A stretch of DNA of 34,858 nt from Novosphingobium lindaniclasticum LE124 (GTDB lineage: Bacteria > Pseudomonadota > Alphaproteobacteria > Sphingomonadales > Sphingomonadaceae). The notes below the pieces were generated by a model. That model had not been told where the DNA came from, ran no database searches, and saw only the letters and a list, made by a program, of their open reading frames with translations. Made by a program: the position numbers and the translations under genes. The stretch spans positions 1-34,858 of the forward strand of contig NZ_ATHL01000069.1 of assembly GCF_000445125.1 (NCBI RefSeq), given 5' to 3'. Positions 8,204 through 16,974 of this stretch are shown here, piece after piece (position 1 is the stretch's first letter; every line of letters starts with the position of its first letter).

Positions 8204-8710
8204 TGGCGGCCTGCTGCAAAATATTGAGCTCACGCGTTCGGGGATATCGGGCGCTAAACCTCGAGGTTCGTATTCGCAGAAGAAGTTCCTTCGGGAGATG
8301 TTTGCCACCAAGGGCGGGACTGGTTCAGAGGCGACAAATTCGCTGTAGACGCCCGCTTGAGTGGGGCAGAGCCAATCAGCAGACCTCATCGAGGCGCAGG
8401 GATTGCTCCGGACCGACCTGCGAGTGCTGTTCTCAAACAAATCAACGGGCTGCTATTAAAAGCCGCTGCCGCTGATATCTGACGAGGCTTGCCGGCCGTG
8501 TCCGCCCTGCCAATCGAACTGAGGATTTGACCCCGCATTGCCTTGATCCGGGCGGAAACACGGGGGTCAGTCTCTCATTTCCTCTGACACAGCCTTGCAG
8601 TAACCGCGCACTTAGTGCGCTCAGCCCTTCCTTGACGTCCATTTTTTCCATATCGTCCCATATCTTGTTTTTTCGCCTGATATCAGCAAGCCGAATTCGA
8701 TAGGCTCAGA
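8204..8710. other. Intergenic region between convergent genes, no gene seen
   Basis: These 507 bases lie between the MFS stop and the DsbD stop. Short frames exist on both strands, but none has a ribosome-binding site together with recognisable protein features. An inverted repeat GACCCCG (8529-8535)/CGGGGGTC (8561-8568, one extra G) could be a hairpin or an eroded IS end. It has no T tract. Confidence 0.5.
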
Positions 8711-10828
8711 TCATCGCTCCGCCGAAACGATCTTTACCAGCAGATTGGACGATAGCACCTGGGGTAATTCCTCGGTTCGCCCCTCCGCATCCGTGTAGAG
8801 ATAGTACGGAATCGAGTTCCGGCCCCTGCTTTCCAGGAAGCGCGTAATAGCAGGGTCGCCGCGCGTCCAGTCACCCAACAGCGTGACAACGCCCGCTGCG
8901 CGGAAAGCGTGCTGGGTAGCCGGGCGGTCAATGGCAACTTTCCGATTTACCTGGCACACCAGACACCAGTCCGCTGTCATGTCGACAAAGACCGGCGTGC
9001 CGGCAGCACGCAGCTCAGCATAGCGTTTTTCCGAGAACGGCTCGGTCTCTGGGCTAGTCGGGGCCGCTGCAAGGCTCGCCTCGGGCAGTTCGATGATTGC
9101 GCTGACAAGGAAGGCTGCTGCGACCGGAGCGAGCGCGACGACGGTACGTTTGCCACGATGCTGACGAATGCCGACCCACCAAAGGCCGATCGCCGCGAGC
9201 ATGACGAGCCCAAGCCCCACGACCATGCCGGTCACACCTACCTGCCGCCCGAGAACCCAAATAAGGCCGAGCGCAGTAAGTAGCATGGGGATCGCCAATA
9301 TGCGACGGAGGTCGGCCATCCAGGAGCCTGGCCTGGGCAGCAGTCGCCGCAGTCGGGGCACAAATGCGATTAGCAGGAACGGAAGGGCCATGCCGAAGCC
9401 GATCCCCGTGAAGATCGGGAGCGCCGCCGACGCGGGAAGCAGTAGCGCCGCACCCAGGGCCACACCCATGAAAGGGCCGCTGCATGGGGTTGCGATTACG
9501 GCCGCAAGCAGACCCGTGCCGAAAGCACCGATCCAGTCGCGCCGCGATAACCAACTGCCACTCAGCGAAGGGCCCGGCAGTTCGAAGACACCGGCCAAAT
9601 TAAGGGCAATGCCGAGCGCCAGAATCGTCAGGACGAGCATTATCCGCGGATCCTGCAACTGGAAGGACCAGCCTATCTCATGCCCCATAGCGCGTGCAGC
9701 CAAGAGCACCGCGCCCAGAACCGTTGTCGCAAGGACGCTTCCTGCGGCGTAGGCCGCGCCTTCGATCCGTGCCGCACGCTGGTCCGTACCAGAGCGCACA
9801 AGACTTAGTGCTTTCAGAGATAGAATCGGAAAGACGCATGGCATAAGATTGAGCAGCAGCCCACCGAGGAGCGCTCCGACAAGAGTCAAGGCGATGGAAG
9901 GACCTTCGTCTTGCGCGCTATTAGGTATCGCTGCCTTTGCCTCCTTCCCTTGACCGAGCGGCACGGCTGCAACGTTGGAATGCGCGATCGGTTTGGTCTG
10001 CGGCTCGGGTGCCTGGCGAGCGCTGTTATCAGCATTGGCCTTGGCCTGCACGGCGATCGCTTGCCGGCCGTCGCTCAGGACGCCGTCGAACGTTCCCACG
10101 GGCTCGCTTTTACCTGCGGGAACTGATACGAGAAGCTGGGTGCCGGAAATGCTGACCCGCTGCACGGCTTCGGCGCTGAACCATCCCTCTTGCGCCGGAT
10201 AGAGCCGGACGTTGCGCCAATCCAACGGCGCGCCCGAGGCAATCCGAACCTCCCACCGATCACCCACCCGCGTAACACTCGCTTGTCCGCGCCCGGGGTG
10301 GGGCAGCGCCGCTTCGCTGCGGCGAAGCAGGTCGGCATCCTTGCCGGCAGAATTCCCGCCGCCTGCAATCAGATCGGTCGCGATGGCCGCCCGCTCAGGA
10401 ACGCACAGGCTATCCGAACATGCCAACCAAGTCAGCTCACCACGGATCGGCAATGAGGTGCCGCGCGGCACTGAACCGTCGACGCTCAGGTTGGCGAGGA
10501 GCGTAAAACGCCCCTTATGGACATAACTGGCTAGTCCCCCCAAGGTCAGAAGACTGGGAGCGGGATGTTCCACCCGGCTTATCGTCACCCCTTCCGGAAG
10601 GGTCCAGGTCACTTCTGGCGGAAGTCCGCTGTCGCCTGGGTTCTGCCAATAGGCGTGCCAGCCAGGCTGCGGCGTCATGGTGATGCCGATCCGTGTGCCC
10701 GCTCCCGGGCGTGGATCGACCACCTGCACGACCATGTCGGCAGCGATGTGCGACGCAGGCACCTGAGCATCAGCCGGCGAAAGAGCCGTGAGCGCCGCAC
10801 AGAGCGCAATAAGAATCCGAAGGATCAT
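8711..10828 (-). CDS. DsbD/ScsB-type membrane thiol:disulfide reductase
   Basis: The 705-residue protein has an N-terminal signal peptide (MILRILIALCAALTALSPADA) and a periplasmic DsbC/nDsbD-like domain (to about residue 270) with ACSDSLC. A transmembrane DsbD domain of about eight helices follows, containing MPCVFPILSLK and TPCSGPFMG, and a C-terminal thioredoxin domain has DWCLVC (Cys at about 622 and 625). Such proteins carry electrons from cytoplasmic thioredoxin across the inner membrane to periplasmic thiol proteins. ScsB is the form linked to copper tolerance. It is the last gene of a minus-strand operon with the DsbA-like and TlpA-like genes upstream, the expected periplasmic partners. 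Assigning it to Scs rather than general DsbD rests on that context. Confidence 0.9.
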   Translation of the reverse strand: MILRILIALCAALTALSPADAQVPASHIAADMVVQVVDPRPGAGTRIGITMTPQPGWHAYWQNPGDSGLPPEVTWTLPEGVTISRVEHPAPSLLTLGGLASYVHKGRFTLLANLSVDGSVPRGTSLPIRGELTWLACSDSLCVPERAAIATDLIAGGGNSAGKDADLLRRSEAALPHPGRGQASVTRVGDRWEVRIASGAPLDWRNVRLYPAQEGWFSAEAVQRVSISGTQLLVSVPAGKSEPVGTFDGVLSDGRQAIAVQAKANADNSARQAPEPQTKPIAHSNVAAVPLGQGKEAKAAIPNSAQDEGPSIALTLVGALLGGLLLNLMPCVFPILSLKALSLVRSGTDQRAARIEGAAYAAGSVLATTVLGAVLLAARAMGHEIGWSFQLQDPRIMLVLTILALGIALNLAGVFELPGPSLSGSWLSRRDWIGAFGTGLLAAVIATPCSGPFMGVALGAALLLPASAALPIFTGIGFGMALPFLLIAFVPRLRRLLPRPGSWMADLRRILAIPMLLTALGLIWVLGRQVGVTGMVVGLGLVMLAAIGLWWVGIRQHRGKRTVVALAPVAAAFLVSAIIELPEASLAAAPTSPETEPFSEKRYAELRAAGTPVFVDMTADWCLVCQVNRKVAIDRPATQHAFRAAGVVTLLGDWTRGDPAITRFLESRGRNSIPYYLYTDAEGRTEELPQVLSSNLLVKIVSAER

Positions 10829-10841
10829 GCCAGTAGCTCGC

Positions 10842-11534
10842 TCAGTTCGCCGCGCCGTCAGGAGCAGTGCGGGCTAGCGCGACCGCCTTACGAAGCCCGG
10901 CAAGGTCGATTGCGCCGGGGATCAGGTATGGTCCGACCAGCAGCGCGGGAGTCCCGCTCAGTCCCATCATGATGGCATACCGGCCATTGCGTTCAATGAC
11001 GGCGTCGATGTCGCCCTTGTGTGTCTTGAGGTCGGTCTGCAGTCTACTCCAGTCGAGACCGGCTTTGGTCGCGGCGGCCCGGATGGTCTGCGACGAAACC
11101 TTGCCCGGGGTATCCATCAGCGCGTTGTTGAACGCGGCGTGCTTGCCCTGATATGTGGCGGCGATCGCGACATGTGCTGCTTCGACTGAACCCGCGCCGA
11201 AGATTGGCCAGTCCCGATAAACGACTTTCACCTTGGAATCCTCGTGCATAAGTTGCTCCAGCACCGGATGCATCTTCCGACAGAAGGGGCACTGATAGTC
11301 GGAGAACACGACGAGCGTCACATCTGCACCTTTCCGATCAATTACGGGAGCGAGCGGGTCGTTCTGTATCTCCGCAAGGGCGTGCTCGCGTTCCGCACCA
11401 GAGCGGGCCTCGCCCGTTGGATTTACGGCCTGAGCTTGAGCGCGATCCGTCGTGCCCATACGGCCAACGAGAACACCAAAAAGCAGCAGGGCAACTGCAA
11501 CTGCTCCGCAGATCGTCACATTTCTCATTGTCAC
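10842..11534 (-). CDS. DsbA-family periplasmic thiol protein (ScsC-like)
   Basis: The 230-residue protein has an N-terminal hydrophobic signal or anchor (VAVALLLFGVLVGR), then a thioredoxin-fold domain with VVFSDYQCPFCRKMHPVL. This gives the CPFC redox motif, with the cis-proline region in LSGTPALLVGPYLIPGA. The helical insert typical of DsbA/DsbG/ScsC proteins is present between them. It ends 13 bases before the DsbD/ScsB gene, and its ATG overlaps the stop of the TlpA-like gene by 4 bases (ATGA). Its likely role is a periplasmic oxidoreductase or isomerase kept reduced by the DsbD protein. Confidence 0.9.
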   Translation of the reverse strand: MTMRNVTICGAVAVALLLFGVLVGRMGTTDRAQAQAVNPTGEARSGAEREHALAEIQNDPLAPVIDRKGADVTLVVFSDYQCPFCRKMHPVLEQLMHEDSKVKVVYRDWPIFGAGSVEAAHVAIAATYQGKHAAFNNALMDTPGKVSSQTIRAAATKAGLDWSRLQTDLKTHKGDIDAVIERNGRYAIMMGLSGTPALLVGPYLIPGAIDLAGLRKAVALARTAPDGAAN

Positions 11535-12331
11535 TTCCTTTCCAGCTCGCGGATTCCCGAGGTGAGAGCTGCTCGTGAAATCTCGCCGGCGTGCACGCGA
11601 GCGATCTCGCCTTGGGCGTTTATGAAAATGGTCGTCGGGTAAGCGCGCGCACCCGTGGCACCGGCAACCTGCTGGACTTCATCGAGCAGGACCGCGTCTT
11701 CCCGCATGCCATTGAGCGAGAGATAAGCCTTCACGCGCCTTGCGCCTTCCCCCTGGTTGACGAGGAGCACGGGCACGCTGGAGGTATCCGCGACGTCGAT
11801 CACCATCGGCATCTCGCGCCGGCACGGAGGACACCAGGTGGCCCACAGGTTCAGGACGAAGCCTTGACCGCGCATAGTGTCCAGTGAGATCGTTTTCCCC
11901 GTCAGGCTCGTCAATCGGAGCCCCTTCGGCAGCTGACTATGGTTTGGTTCCATGGCGGCGCTCACAGCCGCATAAGTGAGCGACACGCCACCAAGCGCGA
12001 CAAGCATCAAGGCGGTCGCCGGGCGACGCCCCATCTGCACGAGCAGCGCCAATGCGGCCGCAGCAACGCCGGCCCAGCTTGAGAATCCGCCCTGCCATAC
12101 GGCCAGAACCGTCCAGGGTTCCAGCAGAAAGGCCGGCAGGTTGCCCAGCACATAGCCAAGCCGCGCAGCAACAATCCCGACCCCGACTGCGATCCAGCCC
12201 GCCCGACCGGCATTGCTTCCAGTTCGGGAAGCGATTAGCGTCGCGCTGGTGAGAAACGCCCAGATCGCAACCACTGCCAACGCGCGGCCGATTGCGATCA
12301 TGAAGGGTCCAAAGCTGATGATGCCATCCAT
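11531..12331 (-). CDS. TlpA/ScsD-like thioredoxin domain on an Lgt-like membrane anchor
   Basis: The 266-residue protein has two parts. Residues 1 to about 125 hold three or four membrane helices resembling the N-terminal half of prolipoprotein diacylglyceryl transferase: FGPFMIAIGRA, ARLGYVLGNLPAFL, and EPWTVLAVWQGGFSSWAG. The last block corresponds to the Lgt GGMSFHGG segment but lacks its catalytic histidine. Residues 135-266 form a TlpA/ResA-type thioredoxin domain with LWATWCPPCRREMP and the cis-proline segment GARAYPTTIFIN. It is the first gene of the thiol-redox operon, divergent from the response regulator. The Lgt-like half probably serves only as an anchor or electron-relay scaffold. 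Confidence 0.85.
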   Translation of the reverse strand: MDGIISFGPFMIAIGRALAVVAIWAFLTSATLIASRTGSNAGRAGWIAVGVGIVAARLGYVLGNLPAFLLEPWTVLAVWQGGFSSWAGVAAAALALLVQMGRRPATALMLVALGGVSLTYAAVSAAMEPNHSQLPKGLRLTSLTGKTISLDTMRGQGFVLNLWATWCPPCRREMPMVIDVADTSSVPVLLVNQGEGARRVKAYLSLNGMREDAVLLDEVQQVAGATGARAYPTTIFINAQGEIARVHAGEISRAALTSGIRELERK

Positions 12332-12347
12332 GATGGCCTGAATTCCT

Positions 12348-12383
12348 GCCTTAGCTTAAGGGAGGCTTAGCGGCCGTTAAGGC
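12348..12383. promoter_or_regulatory. Candidate OmpR-family operator between the thiol-redox operon and the two-component genes
   Basis: The divergent promoter region holds CTTAAG (12355-12360), five bases, then CTTAGC (12366-12371), an 11-base-period direct repeat. CTTAGC also occurs at 12350-12355, and TTAAGG at 12356-12361 and again at 12377-12382 (21 bases apart). The outer edges GCCTTA/TAAGGC form a dyad. Direct repeats at about one helical turn are typical for OmpR/PhoB-type regulators, and the pattern resembles the PmrA box. Control by the adjacent response regulator is inference. Confidence 0.55.
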
Positions 12384-12414
12384 GGACATAAGTTTGCGGG
12401 CTGACTGTAGCGAG

Positions 12415-13071
12415 ATGCGGATTCTTTTGGTTGAGGACGATGACGTGCTGCGCGATGGCATCACCGCGGGGCTGAGTCTTGAAGGGTTTGAGGTGGACGC
12501 TGTATCTTCGATCGAGGATGCGCGTGCGGGCTTGTCGATTCACGATCACGGCGGCGTGATCCTCGACATTGGTTTACCCGACGGTTCTGGGCTGGACTTG
12601 CTGGCGGAATGGCGGCGCGCCGCCGTCACGGTGCCGATCCTTCTCCTCACCGCTCGGAACCTCGTTACCGATCGAGTATCCGGGCTCGATGCGGGTGCCG
12701 ACGACTATCTCGGCAAGCCGTTCGATCTTTCGGAATTGTCCGCCCGCGTTCGCGCCATGCTTCGGCGGCGGGTTGGACGAGCTTCGGACGAAATCGTTTT
12801 CGGTTCATTGGTCATCAGCGTTGCGCAGCGAACGGTGACTTTGGCTGGTCAGCCGGTCTCTGTGTCGCGGAGAGAATTTGCTATCCTCCATGCGCTGGCT
12901 GAACGCCCCGGGCACATCCTGTCACGGCGCCTGCTGGAGGACAGAATTTATGGCTGGCAGGAAGAGGTGGAAAGCAACGCGGTGGAAGTCCACATTCACA
13001 AGCTGCGTGCGAAGCTTGGCCGCGGCCACATCCAGACGGTGCGTGGAGAAGGCTATCGTCTGTCGACATGA
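12415..13071 (+). CDS. OmpR/PhoB-family response regulator
   Basis: The 218-residue protein has a receiver domain (1 to about 115) with the acidic pair DDD at residues 8-10, phospho-acceptor Asp51 in VILDIGLPDGSG, Thr79 in LLLTARN and Lys101 in DDYLGKPFD. The winged-helix DNA-binding domain (about 125-218) contains SRREFAILHALAERPG and VEVHIHKLRAKLG. The ATG at 12415 is chosen because the receiver domain starts there; an upstream in-frame TTG at 12394 would add seven unlikely residues. Its stop overlaps the kinase start by 4 bases. It is divergent from the thiol-redox operon, which it probably controls, and likely regulates itself. Confidence 0.93.
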   Translation: MRILLVEDDDVLRDGITAGLSLEGFEVDAVSSIEDARAGLSIHDHGGVILDIGLPDGSGLDLLAEWRRAAVTVPILLLTARNLVTDRVSGLDAGADDYLGKPFDLSELSARVRAMLRRRVGRASDEIVFGSLVISVAQRTVTLAGQPVSVSRREFAILHALAERPGHILSRRLLEDRIYGWQEEVESNAVEVHIHKLRAKLGRGHIQTVRGEGYRLST

Positions 13072-14456
13072 TAAAATCGCTTCGCCTTCGCCTGTTCGCG
13101 CTCGTCGCCGCTATTACCCTGCTGGTGTGGGCAGGCGCGGCGATCTGGACCGGCATGTCGGCACGGGCGGAGGTAGAACGGGTGCTCGACCGGAGACTTG
13201 TGGAGGCTGCCCGGATGGTCGCTGCCCTTGACGTGGCGACGCGGAAAACCGGGGATGCTCCCGCTCCGATCCACTACTCTCGCGATCTGTCGTGCCAGAT
13301 ATGGTCGCTCGATGGGGGCTTGATCGGCCGATCTGCGGGATCCCCCGATGCCCCGCTAGCAGGCGGAAAGCCCGGCTTCACGGAAAGGGTCGTTGGAGAA
13401 CGGCGCTGGCGGGTCTTCACGCACGTTGATCCAGACCAGGGCATCCGCGTTATGATCGGCGACAATCTCGCGATCCGCGAACGACTGGTGCGCGATCTTC
13501 TGCTTGGCCTCGTTCTGCCGGCGGTGGCCGGCTTGATCGCTCTCGGGGTGCTCCTATGGCTTGCAGTGAGTCGCGGGTTGCGTCCGCTCGGCAGGATCAC
13601 CGAGGCGATCGCGACACGTTCGCCTGAAAGCCTTGCACCGCTTGAACTTGAGCCTGTGCCAAGCGAGCTTTCGCCGCTGGTGCGAGCGATGGATACCTTG
13701 TTGCTCGAACTGGATACTGCCCGACAGGCGGAACGAGCGTTTGTCGCGAATGCCGCACACGAACTGCAGACGCCATTGGCTGGTTTGAAAACGCAGGCAG
13801 AAGTTGCTCGGCGAGCAAGCGATCCTTCGATGCGGGAACATGCGCTGGAGCGGATCATCGTATCCGTGGATCGAACCAGTTGCTTAGTTCGTCAGCTGCT
13901 TGATCTTGCCGCACAGGAACGGCACGAGAGCCGAGCCGGCACATGGGTGTCGGTCGATGAGGTCATCGCGACGATCGAACAGGATTATCGTCTGATCGCG
14001 CAGCGCAGCGGTCGTCAGATCGTAACCGCGTGTAGCCGACGGTGCCCGGAAGTGGCTTTGGACGAGTATGCTCTAAGGCTAGCGATTGGGAACCTCGTCG
14101 AAAACGCGCTACTACATGGCGCAGGCAACGTGCGGATCGAGTGTGCACTGGATACCGATTTCGAACTTCGAGTGATCGACTTCGGCGTGGGCATTCCCAA
14201 GGAGGATCAGTCTCGCGTACGTCGTCGCTTCGAGCGGGGACGTGGCGTTGGTACGACCGGCACCGGTCTCGGTTTGCCGATCGTCCAGATGGCGATCGCT
14301 GCAGCAGGTGGCATTCTGGAGTTTCGTACTTGTCAGAACGGCTTTGCCGCAGTGCTCCGTTTTCCGAGCCCAGCTTTCCGTGTCACCGCACCGCGAGGGA
14401 CGTTCTCGGAAATGGCTCCCGCTTTGTCTCGTCGATCGAGACGGCGCGGACGATGA
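13068..14456 (+). CDS. Sensor histidine kinase (TctE/QseC-like)
   Basis: The 462-residue protein has a first membrane helix near the N-terminus (LFALVAAITLLVWAGAAIW), a periplasmic sensor region of about 120 residues and a second helix (VLPAVAGLIALGVLLWLAV). HAMP-like linker sequence follows, then the H-box NAAHELQTPLAGL with phospho-acceptor His231, the N-box LVENALLHGAG, and the glycine boxes DFGVGIP and GTGLGLP. All catalytic elements are intact. The sensed signal is unknown; periplasmic copper or thiol redox stress would fit the divergent ScsBCD-like operon. The last residues (RRSRRRGR) are very basic. Confidence 0.93.
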   Translation: MIKSLRLRLFALVAAITLLVWAGAAIWTGMSARAEVERVLDRRLVEAARMVAALDVATRKTGDAPAPIHYSRDLSCQIWSLDGGLIGRSAGSPDAPLAGGKPGFTERVVGERRWRVFTHVDPDQGIRVMIGDNLAIRERLVRDLLLGLVLPAVAGLIALGVLLWLAVSRGLRPLGRITEAIATRSPESLAPLELEPVPSELSPLVRAMDTLLLELDTARQAERAFVANAAHELQTPLAGLKTQAEVARRASDPSMREHALERIIVSVDRTSCLVRQLLDLAAQERHESRAGTWVSVDEVIATIEQDYRLIAQRSGRQIVTACSRRCPEVALDEYALRLAIGNLVENALLHGAGNVRIECALDTDFELRVIDFGVGIPKEDQSRVRRRFERGRGVGTTGTGLGLPIVQMAIAAAGGILEFRTCQNGFAAVLRFPSPAFRVTAPRGTFSEMAPALSRRSRRRGR

Positions 14457-14519
14457 AATGGAAGCTGACCGTGAAAGCAAACTGTGCCCTTGCCATCACT
14501 GCTCCACGGTGTTCGGACA

Positions 14520-15302
14520 TCACAGCGCTCCCCAACTGCGCCACAACATGTATGCGGCAACGACGAAAATCAGGATCGCGAAAACAGTGGAAAGCGCGCC
14601 ACGGCTTTCAGTCAGACGCCGCGCGACCATCAGGCCAAGCAGTCCGCCCGCAATGCCACCGGCAATGAACACGCCGGCGAGGGGCCAGTCGACCAATCCC
14701 GACCATGCATAGCTCAGCGCGGTCGTCAGGCCGAACGCGGCAACCGCCACGAGCGAGGTGCCGACCGCATTCAGCATCGGCATCCGGGTCGACCCGATCA
14801 GGCCCGGTACGATCAGGAAGCCGCCCCCGATCCCGAAAAAGCCGGAGAAGATGCCGGTGACCAGGCCGAAGCCCAGAACCTTCGGTGCGTTCTCGCGGCT
14901 ACATTGCGCCCCGGGCACGCCATCCGCCTTGCGTCCCCGCAGCATAACGATCCCGACCAGGACCATGACGAGCGCGAAGAGGAACAGCAGTCGCGCACCG
15001 TCGAACGCCTTGCCAGCTGTCGAACCGGCGAATGCGCCGAAAATGCCGGCCAGCGCATACATGCCGCCACAGCGCCACTTGACCGTACCTGCGCGCGCAT
15101 GACCGATCAGGCCGGTCGCGGCATTGGCGGCGACCGCGAAAGCGCTGGTTCCGATCGCGACATGCGCGCTGGGCACACCGACGAGATAGATCATCAACGG
15201 CACGGCCAGGATCGATCCCCCTCCGCCGACAAGCCCCAGCGTGAAGCCGACCAGGCCGCCGGAGAAAGCGCCTAGCAGATACTGGATCGGCTCGAGCATC
15301 AT
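14520..15302 (-). CDS. TauE/SafE (TSUP) family sulfur-compound exporter
   Basis: The 260-residue membrane protein has about eight helices and the TSUP signature GLVGGGGSILAVPLMIYLVG near the N-terminus, repeated in the second half as GFFGIGGGFLIVPGLI. Members move sulfite, sulfonates or thiosulfate. In bigR-type sulfide-detoxification operons this gene exports the sulfite produced. Its ATG overlaps the stop of the preceding gene by 4 bases, and it is the last gene of a five-gene minus-strand operon. It ends convergently with the histidine kinase 63 bases away. Confidence 0.9.
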   Translation of the reverse strand: MMLEPIQYLLGAFSGGLVGFTLGLVGGGGSILAVPLMIYLVGVPSAHVAIGTSAFAVAANAATGLIGHARAGTVKWRCGGMYALAGIFGAFAGSTAGKAFDGARLLFLFALVMVLVGIVMLRGRKADGVPGAQCSRENAPKVLGFGLVTGIFSGFFGIGGGFLIVPGLIGSTRMPMLNAVGTSLVAVAAFGLTTALSYAWSGLVDWPLAGVFIAGGIAGGLLGLMVARRLTESRGALSTVFAILIFVVAAYMLWRSWGAL

Positions 15303-16954
15303 GCCGCTCTACCGATCCTATGCGGGGATGCGAGAAGCTCGTGGCCCTTCAGCATGGCATGCCAGTAGAGCGGGGGCAGCATCCTCTCCTTCAGGAACCA
15401 TGCGGCACGGGTCGGGCGCGTACCGTTCACCAGCCACGCCGGGAAAGTCGGGAGCAGCTTCCCGCCATAACCGAATTCGGCCAGCACGATCTTGCCACGT
15501 TCGACGGTGAGCGGGCATGAGCCATAGCCGTCATAGTCCGCAACCGGCTCCCGCCCTTCCAGCGCGGCGAGAACGTTCACGGCCACCACGGGCGCCTGCT
15601 GGCGAACAGCCGCCGCCGTCTTCGCATTGCTGGTGCCTGCGCCGTCCCCGAGCCCGAAGACGTTTGCATAACGCTTGTGGCGCAAGGTCGCTTCATCGAC
15701 GTCGATAAAGCCGCTGGCTGCCGCAAGCGGGCTTTTCGCGACGCAGTCGTGCGACACTTGGGCTGGTACGACATGAAGCATGTCGAACTCACGTTCGACC
15801 GTCTCCGTCGCACCATCCTTGGTCTGTACGAAGGTTGCGATGCGACGCTGACCATCCACTGCCACCAGATTGGATTCTAGACGCATGTCGATGCCATAGG
15901 CCGAGATGTATTCCATCAATGCAGGGACATAGGTCGCGACACCAAACAGCACCGCGCCTGCGTTGTGAAATTCAACATCGATCTTGGGCAGCACGCCTGC
16001 GTCCCGCCACAGGTCACAGGAGAGATACATCGCTTTTTGCGGCGCCCCTGCGCACTTGATCGGCATCGGAGGCTGCGAGAACAACGCTCGCCCGGCCTTC
16101 ATCTGCTGGACGAGACGATGGGTGTAAGGCGCAAGATCGTAGCGATAGTTGGACGTGACACCACCGCGTCCCAGCGCGTCTTCCAGCCCGGCGATCTTTT
16201 CCCAGGCGAGCCGCAATCCGGGCGCGGCGACCAAGACTTGATAAGCAATCGTTCGCCCGTCTGCCAGTTCGACCCTGTTCCGGTCCGGATCGAAGCCGGT
16301 CGCGGCAACCTGCAGCCACGTCACTCCATGGGGCATGACGTCAGCTTCGGCGCGCCGCGTCTGTTCCGGTTTGAATACGCCGGCGCCAACCAGCGTCCAG
16401 CCTGGCTGATAATAATGGTCCTGAGCCGGATCGACGATCGCGATCGTCACTTTGGCGTTGCGTTTCAGGATACTGGCCGCGGTTGCAATCCCGGCCGAAC
16501 CTCCGCCGACAATCACCACATCGAATTTGCTGTCCGGAGCCGTCGCGCGCAGTTCAGGGGCGGAATCGGCGACGCCGTCGCCTGCTGCGGTAGCGGTGCC
16601 GAGAGGGCTATTGGCAGCGCGCGTCTCCGCCTTGGCGAGTGCCCATAGGTTCGTCGAGCGCATCCCGCTGCGGCAGAACGCCAGAACTGGCGCGGGCAAG
16701 GTGTCCATCGCTCGCGCCATGGCAGCGGCATCGGCAGCCGCAGCCTTGCCGGCGACAACGGGAATATGCGCAAAGGCGAGACCATGACGCGTCGCCTCGG
16801 CACGGATCTCGTCAGCGGAAAGCTGGCCTGGCTCCTCGCCATCCGGACGGTTCGAGATGATCGACCGATAGCCTTGCCGCGCGGCCTCGGCCACGTCGTT
16901 CAGCGTGATCTGCGGGGAGACGGCGACGCCGTCATCCAGAGGCTTGAACGCCAT
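15299..16954 (-). CDS. DUF442 phosphatase/rhodanese-like domain fused to a sulfide:quinone oxidoreductase-like flavoprotein
   Basis: The true start is the ATG at 16954 (MAFKPLDDGVAV), preceded by AAGGAAAAG; the frame stays open further upstream, but that stretch is antisense or overlapping sequence. Residues 1 to about 110 are a TIGR01244/DUF442 domain with the active-site loop LAFCRSGMRS. About residues 145-551 are an FAD/NAD(P) oxidoreductase with FDVVIVGGGSAGIATA, PMPIKCAGAPQKAMYL and a C-terminal membrane-binding region, closest to sulfide:quinone oxidoreductase. The likely role is sulfide oxidation to persulfide, with sulfur passed by the N-terminal domain. It lies 20 bases downstream of the YedE-like gene and overlaps the TSUP gene. 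Confidence 0.88.
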   Translation of the reverse strand: MAFKPLDDGVAVSPQITLNDVAEAARQGYRSIISNRPDGEEPGQLSADEIRAEATRHGLAFAHIPVVAGKAAAADAAAMARAMDTLPAPVLAFCRSGMRSTNLWALAKAETRAANSPLGTATAAGDGVADSAPELRATAPDSKFDVVIVGGGSAGIATAASILKRNAKVTIAIVDPAQDHYYQPGWTLVGAGVFKPEQTRRAEADVMPHGVTWLQVAATGFDPDRNRVELADGRTIAYQVLVAAPGLRLAWEKIAGLEDALGRGGVTSNYRYDLAPYTHRLVQQMKAGRALFSQPPMPIKCAGAPQKAMYLSCDLWRDAGVLPKIDVEFHNAGAVLFGVATYVPALMEYISAYGIDMRLESNLVAVDGQRRIATFVQTKDGATETVEREFDMLHVVPAQVSHDCVAKSPLAAASGFIDVDEATLRHKRYANVFGLGDGAGTSNAKTAAAVRQQAPVVAVNVLAALEGREPVADYDGYGSCPLTVERGKIVLAEFGYGGKLLPTFPAWLVNGTRPTRAAWFLKERMLPPLYWHAMLKGHELLASPHRIGRAA

Positions 16955-16974
16955 ATCGTTGTCTTTTCCTTGTG

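Noticed and set aside
8529..8568. GACCCCG/CGGGGGTC inverted repeat as an IS21-type end or terminator
   Set aside because: The arms are short and imperfect with a 25-base gap, there is no T tract, and there is no adjacent transposase. It is kept only as a note on the intergenic region.
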